Shown piece after piece: positions 1 through 6,299 of a stretch of DNA of 6,299 nt (its first letter is position 1; each line of letters opens with the position of its first letter). The notes beneath the pieces are model-generated. The model saw only the letters and a list, made by a program, of their open reading frames with translations, was not told where the DNA came from and searched no databases. The translations under genes and the position numbers were made by a program. This DNA comes from Candidatus Roizmanbacteria bacterium. GTDB lineage: Bacteria; Patescibacteriota; Microgenomatia; UBA1406. The stretch spans positions 1-6,299 of the forward strand of contig JANLHK010000006.1 in assembly GCA_024653645.1 (NCBI GenBank), in the 5' to 3' direction.

Positions 1-1788
1 ATGAGCGCCTATCAAGGCACCGTTCTGCCCCCCATAGACATGTGGTATGCCGGGAAAGTTATTAACTACTACTACTTTGGCCATTACCTGACGGCACTCC
101 TTTCGAAAGCTGCTGGCATTTCTCCTGTTATCTCATATAACCTGATGCTGGCAACCATTGTGGCGGTTTCCGTTACTGCTACCTACTCACTGGGGTCTAA
201 TCTGTACCAGCTGCTGCTGCAGAAATCAAACAGAACCCTGGCAGCGGCATCGGGCATACTCAGCTCATTCATTCTTAACTTTGGCGGCAACTTACATACC
301 GTATACCTGTTTACCAAAGGGTACTCTGATGACAACCCCGTACCTTTTTGGCAGATACTCAGTAGTTTTAATCCCACTCAGTACTGGTATCCGCGCGCAA
401 CCCGATTTATTCCCTTTACGATTCATGAGTTTCCTTCGTATTCTCACATCGTCGCGGATTTACACGGACATGTTGTTAATATCATGCATGTCCTATTGAT
501 CTATGCTCTGTTTCTTGCCTTACTGGCACCTCCATCAAAAAATCATGCTGAAAGAAAAGTGATTCTTTTTTTCCTGGGACTGTTTCTTGCCATATCCTAC
601 ATGACCAACGCTACTGATTTACTGGTATACAGCGCGCTCGCATTTCTCGTGCTGACGGTTACCTATATCAACCTTAAGGCGGTATTGATTCGCTTTATTC
701 CATTACTGTTGGGCACGGTCCTGCTCATCATTCCCTTTGCCTCACGCTTTATACAATTCTCAAACAGTATCGGAATTAATTGTGCGCCGGCCTTTTTGAT
801 TAACAAACCAATGGGGCTTTTTATAGCTGAGCCTGATAAATGCCAAACCAGTCCTTTTTGGATGCTTGCTATTCTATGGGGATTCTTTTGGTGGGTTGGT
901 AGTATTTTTTTTATTTGGCACTTTTTTAAAAAAGCCATTGCCACTCATACTAATTACCGCTACTTCATTTTTTTCACCTTCACCTTTTCGATTATTTTGA
1001 CGCTGATAGCAGAGTTTTTCTACTTTAAGGATATTTACCCCAACCATTTTAGGGCCAACACCATGTTTAAGCTGGGATATCAAGCCTATATGCTGATGGC
1101 CATTGCCAGCGGACCCATCATCGTTTCGTTTATACATTCCATAAAGTCGCGCTTTACCGTGGTATCAACCATAACCGCTTTCATACTAATCATTATGCTG
1201 TGTTTTGTGGGTATATTTTCCCTATATGGAATTCCCGCCTATTACGGGTCACTCGGCAAATTCAAAACACTGGATGGCTCGGCATGGACAACAACCTCCC
1301 ACCCCTATACCGCACAGGTCATAACGTTGCTGCGTTCAAAAATTGCGCAACAGGGCACCACATCGGGAGCGTTGCTGGAGGCGCATGGAGATTCATATAC
1401 TGATTTCAATATGGTGTCATCGTTTACCGGAGCCCCGACGGTCGTTGGCTGGGCAGTACATGAATGGCTCTGGCGCAAAGACTACTCAACGGCCGTAGCG
1501 CCCCGAGCAGCCGATGTGAATACTCTCTATACGTCAGACGATTTGCCGACGATACGCAAACTACTTAAAAAGTATCATATTCGGTATGTACTGATCTCTC
1601 CACAAGAATATGAAAAATATCCTACCTTACAGGTAGATGTGTGGTATAAACTGGGGAGACTACTATATGAAGGTGGAACATCAGGATTAGAGACTAACTA
1701 TGTACCAAAAAATTACAAGCCAGGTGATCCAATATACACTCCTGCTGAATCACATTTCAAAACGTATTTATTTGAAATAAACCGATGA
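1..1788 (+). CDS. DUF2298 (Chlor_Arch_YYY) polytopic membrane protein, N-terminus cut by window edge
   Basis: Large integral membrane protein of the DUF2298/YYY family, whose members resemble GT-C-type glycosyltransferases but have no settled biochemical role. The 595 visible residues carry the family landmarks in order: PPIDMWYAGK then YYYFGH (about 10-28), IHEFPSYSHIVADLHGH (141-157), NATD (203-206, where the family usually has N-x-W-D), FRANTMFKLGYQAY (350-363), then a C-terminal soluble part with LLEAHGDSY (458-466) and TGAPTVVGWAVHEWLWR (476-492). About ten hydrophobic segments lie between residues 30 and 410. Residues after 410 look extracytoplasmic. The YYYFGH motif is normally preceded by further membrane segments, so the ATG at base 1 is probably an internal Met and the gene begins outside the window. 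Its TGA overlaps the next gene's ATG (ATGA, 1785-1788), so the two are co-transcribed and probably translationally coupled. Family assignment is strong. Function is unknown, with envelope glycan or lipid-linked sugar handling the most plausible guess. Confidence 0.9.
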   Translation: MSAYQGTVLPPIDMWYAGKVINYYYFGHYLTALLSKAAGISPVISYNLMLATIVAVSVTATYSLGSNLYQLLLQKSNRTLAAASGILSSFILNFGGNLHTVYLFTKGYSDDNPVPFWQILSSFNPTQYWYPRATRFIPFTIHEFPSYSHIVADLHGHVVNIMHVLLIYALFLALLAPPSKNHAERKVILFFLGLFLAISYMTNATDLLVYSALAFLVLTVTYINLKAVLIRFIPLLLGTVLLIIPFASRFIQFSNSIGINCAPAFLINKPMGLFIAEPDKCQTSPFWMLAILWGFFWWVGSIFFIWHFFKKAIATHTNYRYFIFFTFTFSIILTLIAEFFYFKDIYPNHFRANTMFKLGYQAYMLMAIASGPIIVSFIHSIKSRFTVVSTITAFILIIMLCFVGIFSLYGIPAYYGSLGKFKTLDGSAWTTTSHPYTAQVITLLRSKIAQQGTTSGALLEAHGDSYTDFNMVSSFTGAPTVVGWAVHEWLWRKDYSTAVAPRAADVNTLYTSDDLPTIRKLLKKYHIRYVLISPQEYEKYPTLQVDVWYKLGRLLYEGGTSGLETNYVPKNYKPGDPIYTPAESHFKTYLFEINR

Positions 1789-2711
1789 AAAAAATACTCA
1801 TCTATGCCCTGTATTCGTGCCTACTGATTTGCATGGCGCTGTATCCTGGGAATAACACCTTTCTTACCCTGTATGCTCAGGAACCCTCAGCCTTTATTGA
1901 AAAACCAGATATACGTTTTATCCCTCATGACTTCCCCTATTTACAACCTGAACCCAATAGTATTGAACTATCGGCCATTTCAGCACCTTCTTTTATTATA
2001 CTCGACAAGGCATCGATGACTCCCATTCTGCAAAAAAATAGCCAGATAAGACGATTTCCTGCCTCCACCGTAAAGCTGGCGACCGCACTCGTTGCGCTTA
2101 ACACCTTTAGCCTCACGACACCACTGACGGTGAAAACCGTTATCAATGAGGAAATGAAAATGGGACTGGTGCCGGGAGAACGCATATCATTGCTCAATCT
2201 CCTCTATGGCGTATTTTTGTTTTCCGCTAACGATGCCGCACATACCATTGCAGAAAATGATCCAAAAGGGTACGACCATTTTATTGAAGAGATGAACAAT
2301 TATGCCCATAATTTGCAGCTTACCAACACTCATTTTAATGACCCCATTGGCTTCGATGATCCGGCACAGTATTCCACAGCCTATGATCTGGCACGGCTTG
2401 CCGCTGTTGCGAGTGACTACCCCATTATTCTCTCTATTTCATCAACCACGAGTATTACTGTCGCAGACGAAGACTATACGATCTATCATCCGCTGTATAA
2501 CATCAATCAGCTGGTGGGTGAGATTCCCGGTGTTGCTGGATTAAAGACGGGGACCACAACCGGAGCCGGTGAAAATCTCATTACCTACTACCAACCGCAA
2601 CCCGAGCACTCCATCATTATCGTCGTCATGGGGAGTGAGGATCGTTTTGCTGATACGCGCCTGCTGATTGATTTAGTAAAAAACCGCTTGTCGTACCAAT
2701 CACTTCAGTAA
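1785..2711 (+). CDS. D-alanyl-D-alanine carboxypeptidase, peptidase S11 (penicillin-binding protein 5/6-like)
   Basis: Secreted serine DD-peptidase predicted to remove the terminal D-Ala from peptidoglycan pentapeptides outside the cytoplasmic membrane. All three penicillin-binding motifs are visible: S-T-V-K at 94-97 (nucleophile Ser94, general base Lys97), S-A-N at 147-149 and K-T-G-T at 254-257 followed by the AGENL segment. The supporting S11 signature DPIGFDDPAQYSTAYDLARL (186-205) is present. The N-terminus MKKILIYALYSCLLICMALY is a signal peptide or uncleaved anchor, and a possible cleavage site follows YAQ near residue 32. At 308 residues it is shorter than DacA/PBP5 (about 400): the C-terminal beta domain and amphipathic membrane anchor are absent, so it is either soluble or held by its N-terminal helix. 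The start is fixed by the ATGA overlap with the upstream DUF2298 gene. I see no good Shine-Dalgarno, which fits coupling. The TAA stop lies inside the convergent gene's 3' end. The symbol dacA is plausible but not assigned because paralogues cannot be told apart. Confidence 0.93.
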   Translation: MKKILIYALYSCLLICMALYPGNNTFLTLYAQEPSAFIEKPDIRFIPHDFPYLQPEPNSIELSAISAPSFIILDKASMTPILQKNSQIRRFPASTVKLATALVALNTFSLTTPLTVKTVINEEMKMGLVPGERISLLNLLYGVFLFSANDAAHTIAENDPKGYDHFIEEMNNYAHNLQLTNTHFNDPIGFDDPAQYSTAYDLARLAAVASDYPIILSISSTTSITVADEDYTIYHPLYNINQLVGEIPGVAGLKTGTTTGAGENLITYYQPQPEHSIIIVVMGSEDRFADTRLLIDLVKNRLSYQSLQ

Positions 2712-3776
2712 ATATTGAGGCTTGATCGCGGGAAGATACGCCACAAAATTATCACTGCCCAGAAAGACAAATACCGGCTGGTAATATTGCTGATACGATT
2801 CAGGATCATAATATGCCACATAGATGGTGCTGATCTTAATGGGTAGCTCGGGATTATCGGCAATGGATACGACTTTCGCCTTATGCGCCTCCAATTGTTT
2901 CCAGGCTTCTGCAGCGGTTATCAGTGGATACCTACCTGCTCCTTCTAACAATTTTGGGTATGTTTTAATCTGAGCCTGCACGATCGTTGCATCAGGAGTA
3001 AGGGGCGCTAATATCACATAATTTTGGCTCGTAAAAAAATACGGACTCACCATGGGTAACAGGTCATCTTTCTTAAAAAAATCAATGCGCACTGCCTGTG
3101 GTTGGGTTTGATCATCAATGGGCGTATATTTTCCATCAGACAAATCATAGGATACATACACGACATTGGTACTTGCTCCAGACAACACATCATTACCACT
3201 CTGCGACTGGAGAAATATATTCTGAGCCATGCTTTTCCATGAATCCTCCAATGACACAACATCCGCCGATGGCGTTGCCTCAACTAATTCCTGCAAAAGT
3301 GGAGACGATTTTACGGTAAAGGTGTAATTAAAATTGCGGATATCAACATCAAGCCTTTTGGTTTCGTCCTCATAGGCTACTTCCCCTTCATTCAGTCTTT
3401 CCGGCCGCACTACATCAATATCAAATCCAAACTCTTGCGCAATAGCGTCAGCCTGTTTCGTATACGAAAGGGTTACATTCTTTATGGGTACAAAAAAAAC
3501 CTGTGCTGCTGATGTGGTGACTGGATAATCGTTATCAATGGTATTTAAGAGGTACGTATATTGAGCGCCATCAAGATCGAGTGCTTGTTCAATACTAACG
3601 GGCGGTACATTGGCAAATGCGATATTGAGGTTTTGAGGTTCCGCTTCCGGTGTTTTGTTGCCAACTTGCATAAAAACAAAAGCAATTATCCCGTACACTA
3701 ATACAATCGCCACAAAAAAAACACCGCCAACCTTAATAGCAATACGTGCTTTATATGCCAAATCAGACAAGGTCAT
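2700..3776 (-). CDS. Uncharacterised single-pass membrane-anchored protein
   Basis: I do not recognise a characterised family. The 358-residue product has a short basic cytoplasmic N-terminus (MTLSDLAYKARIAIK), one strong membrane helix (about 16-37), then a large extracytoplasmic part that is predominantly beta-like with no cysteine. The C-terminal 75 residues look like a discrete domain: YPLITAAEAWKQLE (283-296), a beta pair including STIYVAYYD (316-324), then YYQPVFVFLGSDNFVAYLPA (331-350). This pattern of an amphipathic helix followed by strands with P-V-x-V-F loosely recalls PepSY/YycI-like domains, but it is only a resemblance by eye. An ORF start at 3854 is possible but would overlap gltX. 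The ATG at 3776 is preferred because it precedes the basic-plus-helix N-terminus and has an extended -10 box just upstream. The gene overlaps the carboxypeptidase gene tail-to-tail by 12 bp. Its location suggests an envelope role, which is an inference from topology only. Confidence 0.82.
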   Translation of the reverse strand: MTLSDLAYKARIAIKVGGVFFVAIVLVYGIIAFVFMQVGNKTPEAEPQNLNIAFANVPPVSIEQALDLDGAQYTYLLNTIDNDYPVTTSAAQVFFVPIKNVTLSYTKQADAIAQEFGFDIDVVRPERLNEGEVAYEDETKRLDVDIRNFNYTFTVKSSPLLQELVEATPSADVVSLEDSWKSMAQNIFLQSQSGNDVLSGASTNVVYVSYDLSDGKYTPIDDQTQPQAVRIDFFKKDDLLPMVSPYFFTSQNYVILAPLTPDATIVQAQIKTYPKLLEGAGRYPLITAAEAWKQLEAHKAKVVSIADNPELPIKISTIYVAYYDPESYQQYYQPVFVFLGSDNFVAYLPAIKPQYLLK

Positions 3777-3784
3777 ATGAGAAG

Positions 3785-3793
3785 AGTATAGCA
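3785..3793 (-). promoter_or_regulatory. Extended -10 promoter of the membrane-protein gene, leaderless type
   Basis: Read on the - strand the site is TGCTATACT, matching the sigma-70 extended -10 consensus TGnTATAAT at all but one base. It ends 8 nt before the ATG at 3776, so transcription starting 6-8 nt after the box would begin within about three bases of the start codon. No Shine-Dalgarno is present between them. No clear -35 is seen at 16-18 bp spacing, which is tolerable with an extended -10. This promoter also supports the ATG at 3776 over the longer ORF start. Confidence 0.55.
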
Positions 3794-3812
3794 AGATTGG
3801 AATGATCTGGTG

Positions 3813-3818
3813 TATACT
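3813..3818 (+). promoter_or_regulatory. -10 element of gltX, near-leaderless type
   Basis: TATACT (five of six bases of TATAAT) preceded by TG. It ends 11 nt before the gltX ATG at 3830, so the predicted transcript has a 5' leader of roughly 4-6 nt. No -35 is evident at normal spacing. TTGGAA at 3797-3802 is only 10 bp upstream and is too close. A lone AGG at 3819-3821 could be a minimal ribosome-binding core if transcription starts further upstream, so the leaderless reading is probable rather than certain. Confidence 0.45.
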
Positions 3819-3829
3819 AGGCTCAATAT

Positions 3830-5203
3830 ATGGTTCGTACTCGTATTGCTCCATCGCCCACCGGAGAAGACCTGCATATCGGTAACCTCTATACCGCTTT
3901 GCTTAACTGGACGTGGGCTCATAAAAATAACGGCGCATTTATTATTCGTATTGAAGATACTGACCGAACACGCCTCGTACCGGGATCAGAGGAGCGCATT
4001 CTAAAAACGCTTGCTGCATTTGGACTGTCACCTGATGAGCCCTTTTGTCGGCAGTCGGAACGACTGAGTATTTATCACGAATATGTTGAGCAACTGGTTG
4101 ATAAAGGCCATGCTTATTATTGCTTTTGCACACCAGAGCGGCTCGATGCAGTGCGCAAAGAACAAATGGCGCAGAAAAAACAACCAAAATACGATCGCCA
4201 CTGTCTTTCACTTTCACCGCAAGAAGTGAAAGAGAGAATTGAACGAGGTGAGCCACATGTTATTCGCATGAAAATCCCCGAGGGGAAAACAACGTTTCAC
4301 GATGTTATTCATGGCGATATCACCATTGATAATGCCACTATCGATGATACCGTGTTGCTGAAATCAGATACATTCCCCACCTATCATTTAGCAGTCGTCA
4401 TTGATGATCACCTGATGAATATTACCCACGTTATTCGTGCTGAGGAATGGATTCCCTCAACACCCAAACATGTGCTCCTCTACCATATGTTCGGATGGCA
4501 ACTACCGGTGTTTGTCCATACTCCCATTTTGCGCAATCCCGACAAGAGCAAGCTATCGAAACGTAAAAACCCCGTATGGTCATCATGGTATTTAGCCGAA
4601 GGGTACTTGCCTGAGGCCATACTGAACTACTTCGGGCTTATGGGTTGGTCACACCCTGAAGGTAAGGAAATTTTCAGTCGAGATGAATTTGTTCGCCTGT
4701 TTGACATCAAAGATGTACACTCAGTGGGTCCGGTTTTTGATAGCGCAAAACTCACTTGGATGAATGGCGAGTATATCCGCATGATGGACGCCGAGACACT
4801 CTCCAAAAAAATCCACTCGTTCTTTACCGATCGATATGCAATGGAATTGATCAAACAAGTAATACCATTAGTGCAAGAACGTATAAAAACCCTAAAGGAG
4901 TTTGATGCCTATACATCGTTTTTCTTGTCTGCTCCATCTACCTATGAACAGGACCTGTCAGCACAGCGTGATCTACTGACATCAATGGTAGAGCATCTTG
5001 ATAACCTTACTGATTGGACGGCACAAAACATTGGTGAAACCCTTGAAAAATTGGCTCGTGAAAAGGGCGTGTCAAATAGCAAATTATTTATGGCCCTGCG
5101 CATCGCGATTACCGGGAAAAAAATTACTCCACCCATTAATGAATCTATGGTGATACTGGGTAAAGCCGAATCTATCGCACGAATTAAAACAGCTACTAAA
5201 TAG
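3830..5203 (+). CDS. gltX: Glutamyl-tRNA synthetase
   Basis: Class I aminoacyl-tRNA synthetase that charges tRNA-Glu with glutamate in the cytoplasm. Its 457 residues are close to the usual bacterial 460-490. The Rossmann catalytic core starts at once with RIAPSPTGEDLHIGN (5-19, HIGN being the HIGH-motif variant), followed by RIEDTDRTR (40-48), VIRAEEWIPSTPKHVLLYHM (201-220) and the KMSKS equivalent KLSKRK (241-246), then GYLPEAILNYFGLMGWS (258-274). Residues from about 325 on form the helical anticodon-binding region. A CxC pair (98, 100) and Cys125 in YDRHC recall the E. coli zinc-binding insert, but position 127 is Ser rather than a His ligand, so zinc binding is doubtful. Whether it also charges tRNA-Gln (non-discriminating, needing GatCAB) cannot be told here. 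The ATG start gives the canonical N-terminus MVRTRIAPSPTG. It ends with tandem TAG TAG stops, 6 bp from the end of era. Confidence 0.97.
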   Translation: MVRTRIAPSPTGEDLHIGNLYTALLNWTWAHKNNGAFIIRIEDTDRTRLVPGSEERILKTLAAFGLSPDEPFCRQSERLSIYHEYVEQLVDKGHAYYCFCTPERLDAVRKEQMAQKKQPKYDRHCLSLSPQEVKERIERGEPHVIRMKIPEGKTTFHDVIHGDITIDNATIDDTVLLKSDTFPTYHLAVVIDDHLMNITHVIRAEEWIPSTPKHVLLYHMFGWQLPVFVHTPILRNPDKSKLSKRKNPVWSSWYLAEGYLPEAILNYFGLMGWSHPEGKEIFSRDEFVRLFDIKDVHSVGPVFDSAKLTWMNGEYIRMMDAETLSKKIHSFFTDRYAMELIKQVIPLVQERIKTLKEFDAYTSFFLSAPSTYEQDLSAQRDLLTSMVEHLDNLTDWTAQNIGETLEKLAREKGVSNSKLFMALRIAITGKKITPPINESMVILGKAESIARIKTATK

Positions 5204-5209
5204 TAGTCT

Positions 5210-6079
5210 TTATTCGTTCAGCCGTTCCTGCCAGTTGGGATCCACTTCGACAATAATGTCCAGATATACTTTTTTGTTTGAAGCCGTCTCTATTTCCTTA
5301 CGCGCTGCTCTCCCTATTTCCGTAATCATATAACCGTCTTTACCGATAAGCATTTTCTTGTACCGCACATCAGTGGTAAAAATAATAGCGTGAATATACA
5401 GTACGCCGTTGTCGCGCTCAATAATCTCATCAACCTTCACACCAGTTTTGTACGGTAGTTCCTGCCGAGTAAACAGGTATATTTTTTCACGAATGATTTC
5501 CTGCAGATAAATACGACTCGTCAGATTTAGCGAGGGGGTGGGCATACCGCTGGTATTCATAATAGGATAGTTACGCGTGGCGTAGGAAAACAATCGCTCC
5601 ATAAGCGGCTTAAAGTGTTTTCGCTTCAAGGCAGAAACCGTATGCACCGCATCAACCTCGTCATACATAAATACATATTCCGGGGTACAGTCCTCGCCCG
5701 TCATATCATCTTTATTAATCACCAAAATAACCGGCTTTTTAATCTTACGTATCTCGCCCAACACCCGTCCTTCCTCAAAGCTTCGATGACGTGTTTTATC
5801 AACCACATACATCACCATATCATAATCGCCTTTGAGTGCTTCCGTGGTGCGCCGATTGACTATCTTAGCCAAACGATCATTGGCTTTTTTAAACAATCCC
5901 GGTGTATCGATAAAAATAAGCTGTCCCCGTTCGTCTTCATATACCGCTTCTATGGGGAAACGGGTCGTTTGCGGCTTAGGCGACGTAATACTCACCTTGT
6001 TCCCCAGAATATTATTAAGTAGGGTTGATTTGCCCACGTTAGGACGCCCTACCATCAATACAATACCTGCCTTTTTCAC
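5210..6079 (-). CDS. era: GTPase Era (ribosome assembly)
   Basis: Essential GTPase that binds the 3' end of 16S rRNA and assists 30S subunit maturation. The 289-residue product has the complete Era architecture. The N-terminal G domain shows G1 GRPNVGKS (11-18), the G2 region SPKPQTTR (33-40), G3 DTPG (58-61), G4 NKDD (122-125) and G5 SALK (149-152). The C-terminal KH domain begins near [17 protein letters not shown] (194-210) and carries the RNA-binding GKDG loop (246-249, GxxG). Length is normal for the family (about 300). The start codon is GTG, giving [18 protein letters not shown], where Era normally begins. The GTG overlaps the TGA of rpmH as GTGA (6076-6079), with no strong Shine-Dalgarno, so translation is probably coupled to rpmH. 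The linker between the G and KH domains (about 172-190) lacks the common DxQxTD-type sequence and is Pro/Thr/Ser-rich, a mild divergence. Confidence 0.96.
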   Translation of the reverse strand: MKKAGIVLMVGRPNVGKSTLLNNILGNKVSITSPKPQTTRFPIEAVYEDERGQLIFIDTPGLFKKANDRLAKIVNRRTTEALKGDYDMVMYVVDKTRHRSFEEGRVLGEIRKIKKPVILVINKDDMTGEDCTPEYVFMYDEVDAVHTVSALKRKHFKPLMERLFSYATRNYPIMNTSGMPTPSLNLTSRIYLQEIIREKIYLFTRQELPYKTGVKVDEIIERDNGVLYIHAIIFTTDVRYKKMLIGKDGYMITEIGRAARKEIETASNKKVYLDIIVEVDPNWQERLNE

Positions 6080-6231
6080 GATTTTTTCTGCACACTGACC
6101 ACCAATCGCTTACGACCCGTTATGCGACGACGCTTCAACACATTTCTTCCATCTTTTGTCGCCATACGGGAACGGAACCCGTGCTTACGGGCGCGTTTTA
6201 CCTTTGACGTTTTATGTCCTATATATGTCAT
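6076..6231 (-). CDS. rpmH: 50S ribosomal protein L34
   Basis: Small, highly basic large-subunit ribosomal protein of 51 residues. It is recognised from the L34 core: [17 protein letters not shown] (7-23), then [13 protein letters not shown] (24-36) and GRKRL (39-43), which align with the canonical KRARTHGFRARM, NGRxVLxRRR and KGRKRLSV. It is slightly longer than the usual 44-46 residues because of a short tail, VSVQKKS, and an altered N-terminus (MTYIGHK instead of MKRTYQPSK). The ATG at 6231 is the only possible upstream start, since an in-frame TAA directly precedes it. There is no Shine-Dalgarno just upstream. The TGA stop overlaps the era GTG start by 4 bp, making an rpmH-era operon. The gene normally found after rpmH, rnpA (RNase P protein), is not here. 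Confidence 0.95.
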   Translation of the reverse strand: MTYIGHKTSKVKRARKHGFRSRMATKDGRNVLKRRRITGRKRLVVSVQKKS

Positions 6232-6293
6232 TTATGTTTGGTTTGAACTAATAATTGACTTATCAACTCCGTAGTAGCTCTCATATACCGCAT
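6228..6293 (-). other. Possible 21-codon leader ORF overlapping the rpmH start (doubtful)
   Basis: An open frame begins at ATG 6293, reads MRYMRATTEL at its start and LLVQTKHK at its end, and stops at a TGA that overlaps the rpmH ATG as ATGA (6228-6231). An in-frame TAA at 6299-6297 means it is not the tail of a longer gene. It could be a translated leader that couples to rpmH, but a run of 21 open codons and an ATGA junction are easily produced by chance, and no ribosome-binding site is obvious. The peptide resembles nothing I know. Confidence 0.12.
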
Positions 6294-6299
6294 CGGTTA
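6232..6299 (-). promoter_or_regulatory. Upstream region of rpmH with small hairpin, no clear promoter
   Basis: This 68-bp stretch should hold at least part of the rpmH-era control region. The - strand contains TTGATAAGTCAA (6255-6266), which can fold as a 4-bp stem with a TAAG loop, extended by A-T and G-T pairs on either side. Candidate -10 sequences (TATATG at 6282-6287, TATTAG at 6248-6253) lack a properly spaced -35 and are unconvincing. The real promoter may lie to the right of the window. Confidence 0.2.

Noticed and set aside
1..3. The ATG at base 1 as the true start of the DUF2298 protein
   Set aside because: It begins right before the PP-D-W-AG and YYYFGH motifs, which family members have well inside the protein after other membrane segments. 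The gene is therefore probably cut by the window edge.
663..944. Open frames on the - strand within 663-1137 and on the + strand within 5615-6098
   Set aside because: They lie antisense to the well-supported DUF2298 and era genes, lack recognisable motifs, and have compositions typical of shadow frames.
3797..3802. TTGGAA as a -35 element for gltX
   Set aside because: Only 10 bp separate it from the TATACT box, far below the workable 15-19 bp.
3777..3854. A 26-codon N-terminal extension of the - strand membrane protein (ATG at 3854)
   Set aside because: It would overlap the gltX start and both promoters. The ATG at 3776 gives a typical basic N-terminus plus membrane helix and sits just after an extended -10 box.
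6260..6268. TTATCAACT as a DnaA box marking a nearby replication origin (rpmH often lies near dnaA/oriC)
   Set aside because: It differs from TTATCCACA at two positions, stands alone, and there is no AT-rich unwinding region or dnaA gene in view.
6232..6299. A partial tRNA on the - strand, suggested by GTTCAAACC, which resembles a T-arm
   Set aside because: No acceptor stem, D-arm or anticodon stem with proper spacing can be drawn, and the motif lies only 7 bases before the rpmH start.

Overview
The window is a compact bacterial chromosome segment with six protein-coding genes and almost no spare DNA. TGA is a normal stop here (it ends the first gene, the membrane-protein gene and rpmH), so the genetic code looks standard. 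The organism is probably a small-genome, uncultivated bacterium of the Patescibacteria/CPR kind. This is an inference from several signs: a DUF2298 'YYY' membrane protein, a short DD-carboxypeptidase, 4-bp start/stop overlaps, convergent genes that touch or overlap, weak or absent Shine-Dalgarno sites, and rpmH without rnpA beside it. Nothing in the window proves the phylum.

Left part (1-2711, + strand): the 3' portion of a large polytopic DUF2298 (Chlor_Arch_YYY) membrane protein, whose N-terminus almost certainly lies left of the window, is joined by an ATGA overlap to a secreted D-alanyl-D-alanine carboxypeptidase (peptidase S11). These two form a cell-envelope operon.

Middle (2700-5203): an unrecognised single-pass membrane protein on the - strand overlaps the carboxypeptidase tail-to-tail by 12 bp and is divergent from gltX (glutamyl-tRNA synthetase, + strand). 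The 53-bp gap between the two starts holds a TATACT -10 element for each gene. Both lie so close to the start codons that both mRNAs should be leaderless or nearly so.

Right part (5210-6299, - strand): rpmH (ribosomal protein L34) is followed by era (ribosome-assembly GTPase) with a GTGA overlap, giving a ribosome-biogenesis pair. The usual rpmH neighbour, rnpA, is not next to it. era ends 6 bp from the end of gltX. The last 68 bases, upstream of rpmH, contain only a doubtful 21-codon ORF and a small hairpin.

I found no CRISPR array, insertion sequence, tRNA, rRNA or convincing intrinsic terminator. The most interesting items are the uncharacterised membrane protein, the paired leaderless-type divergent promoters, and the rpmH-era coupling. 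I see no clear new multi-gene system.
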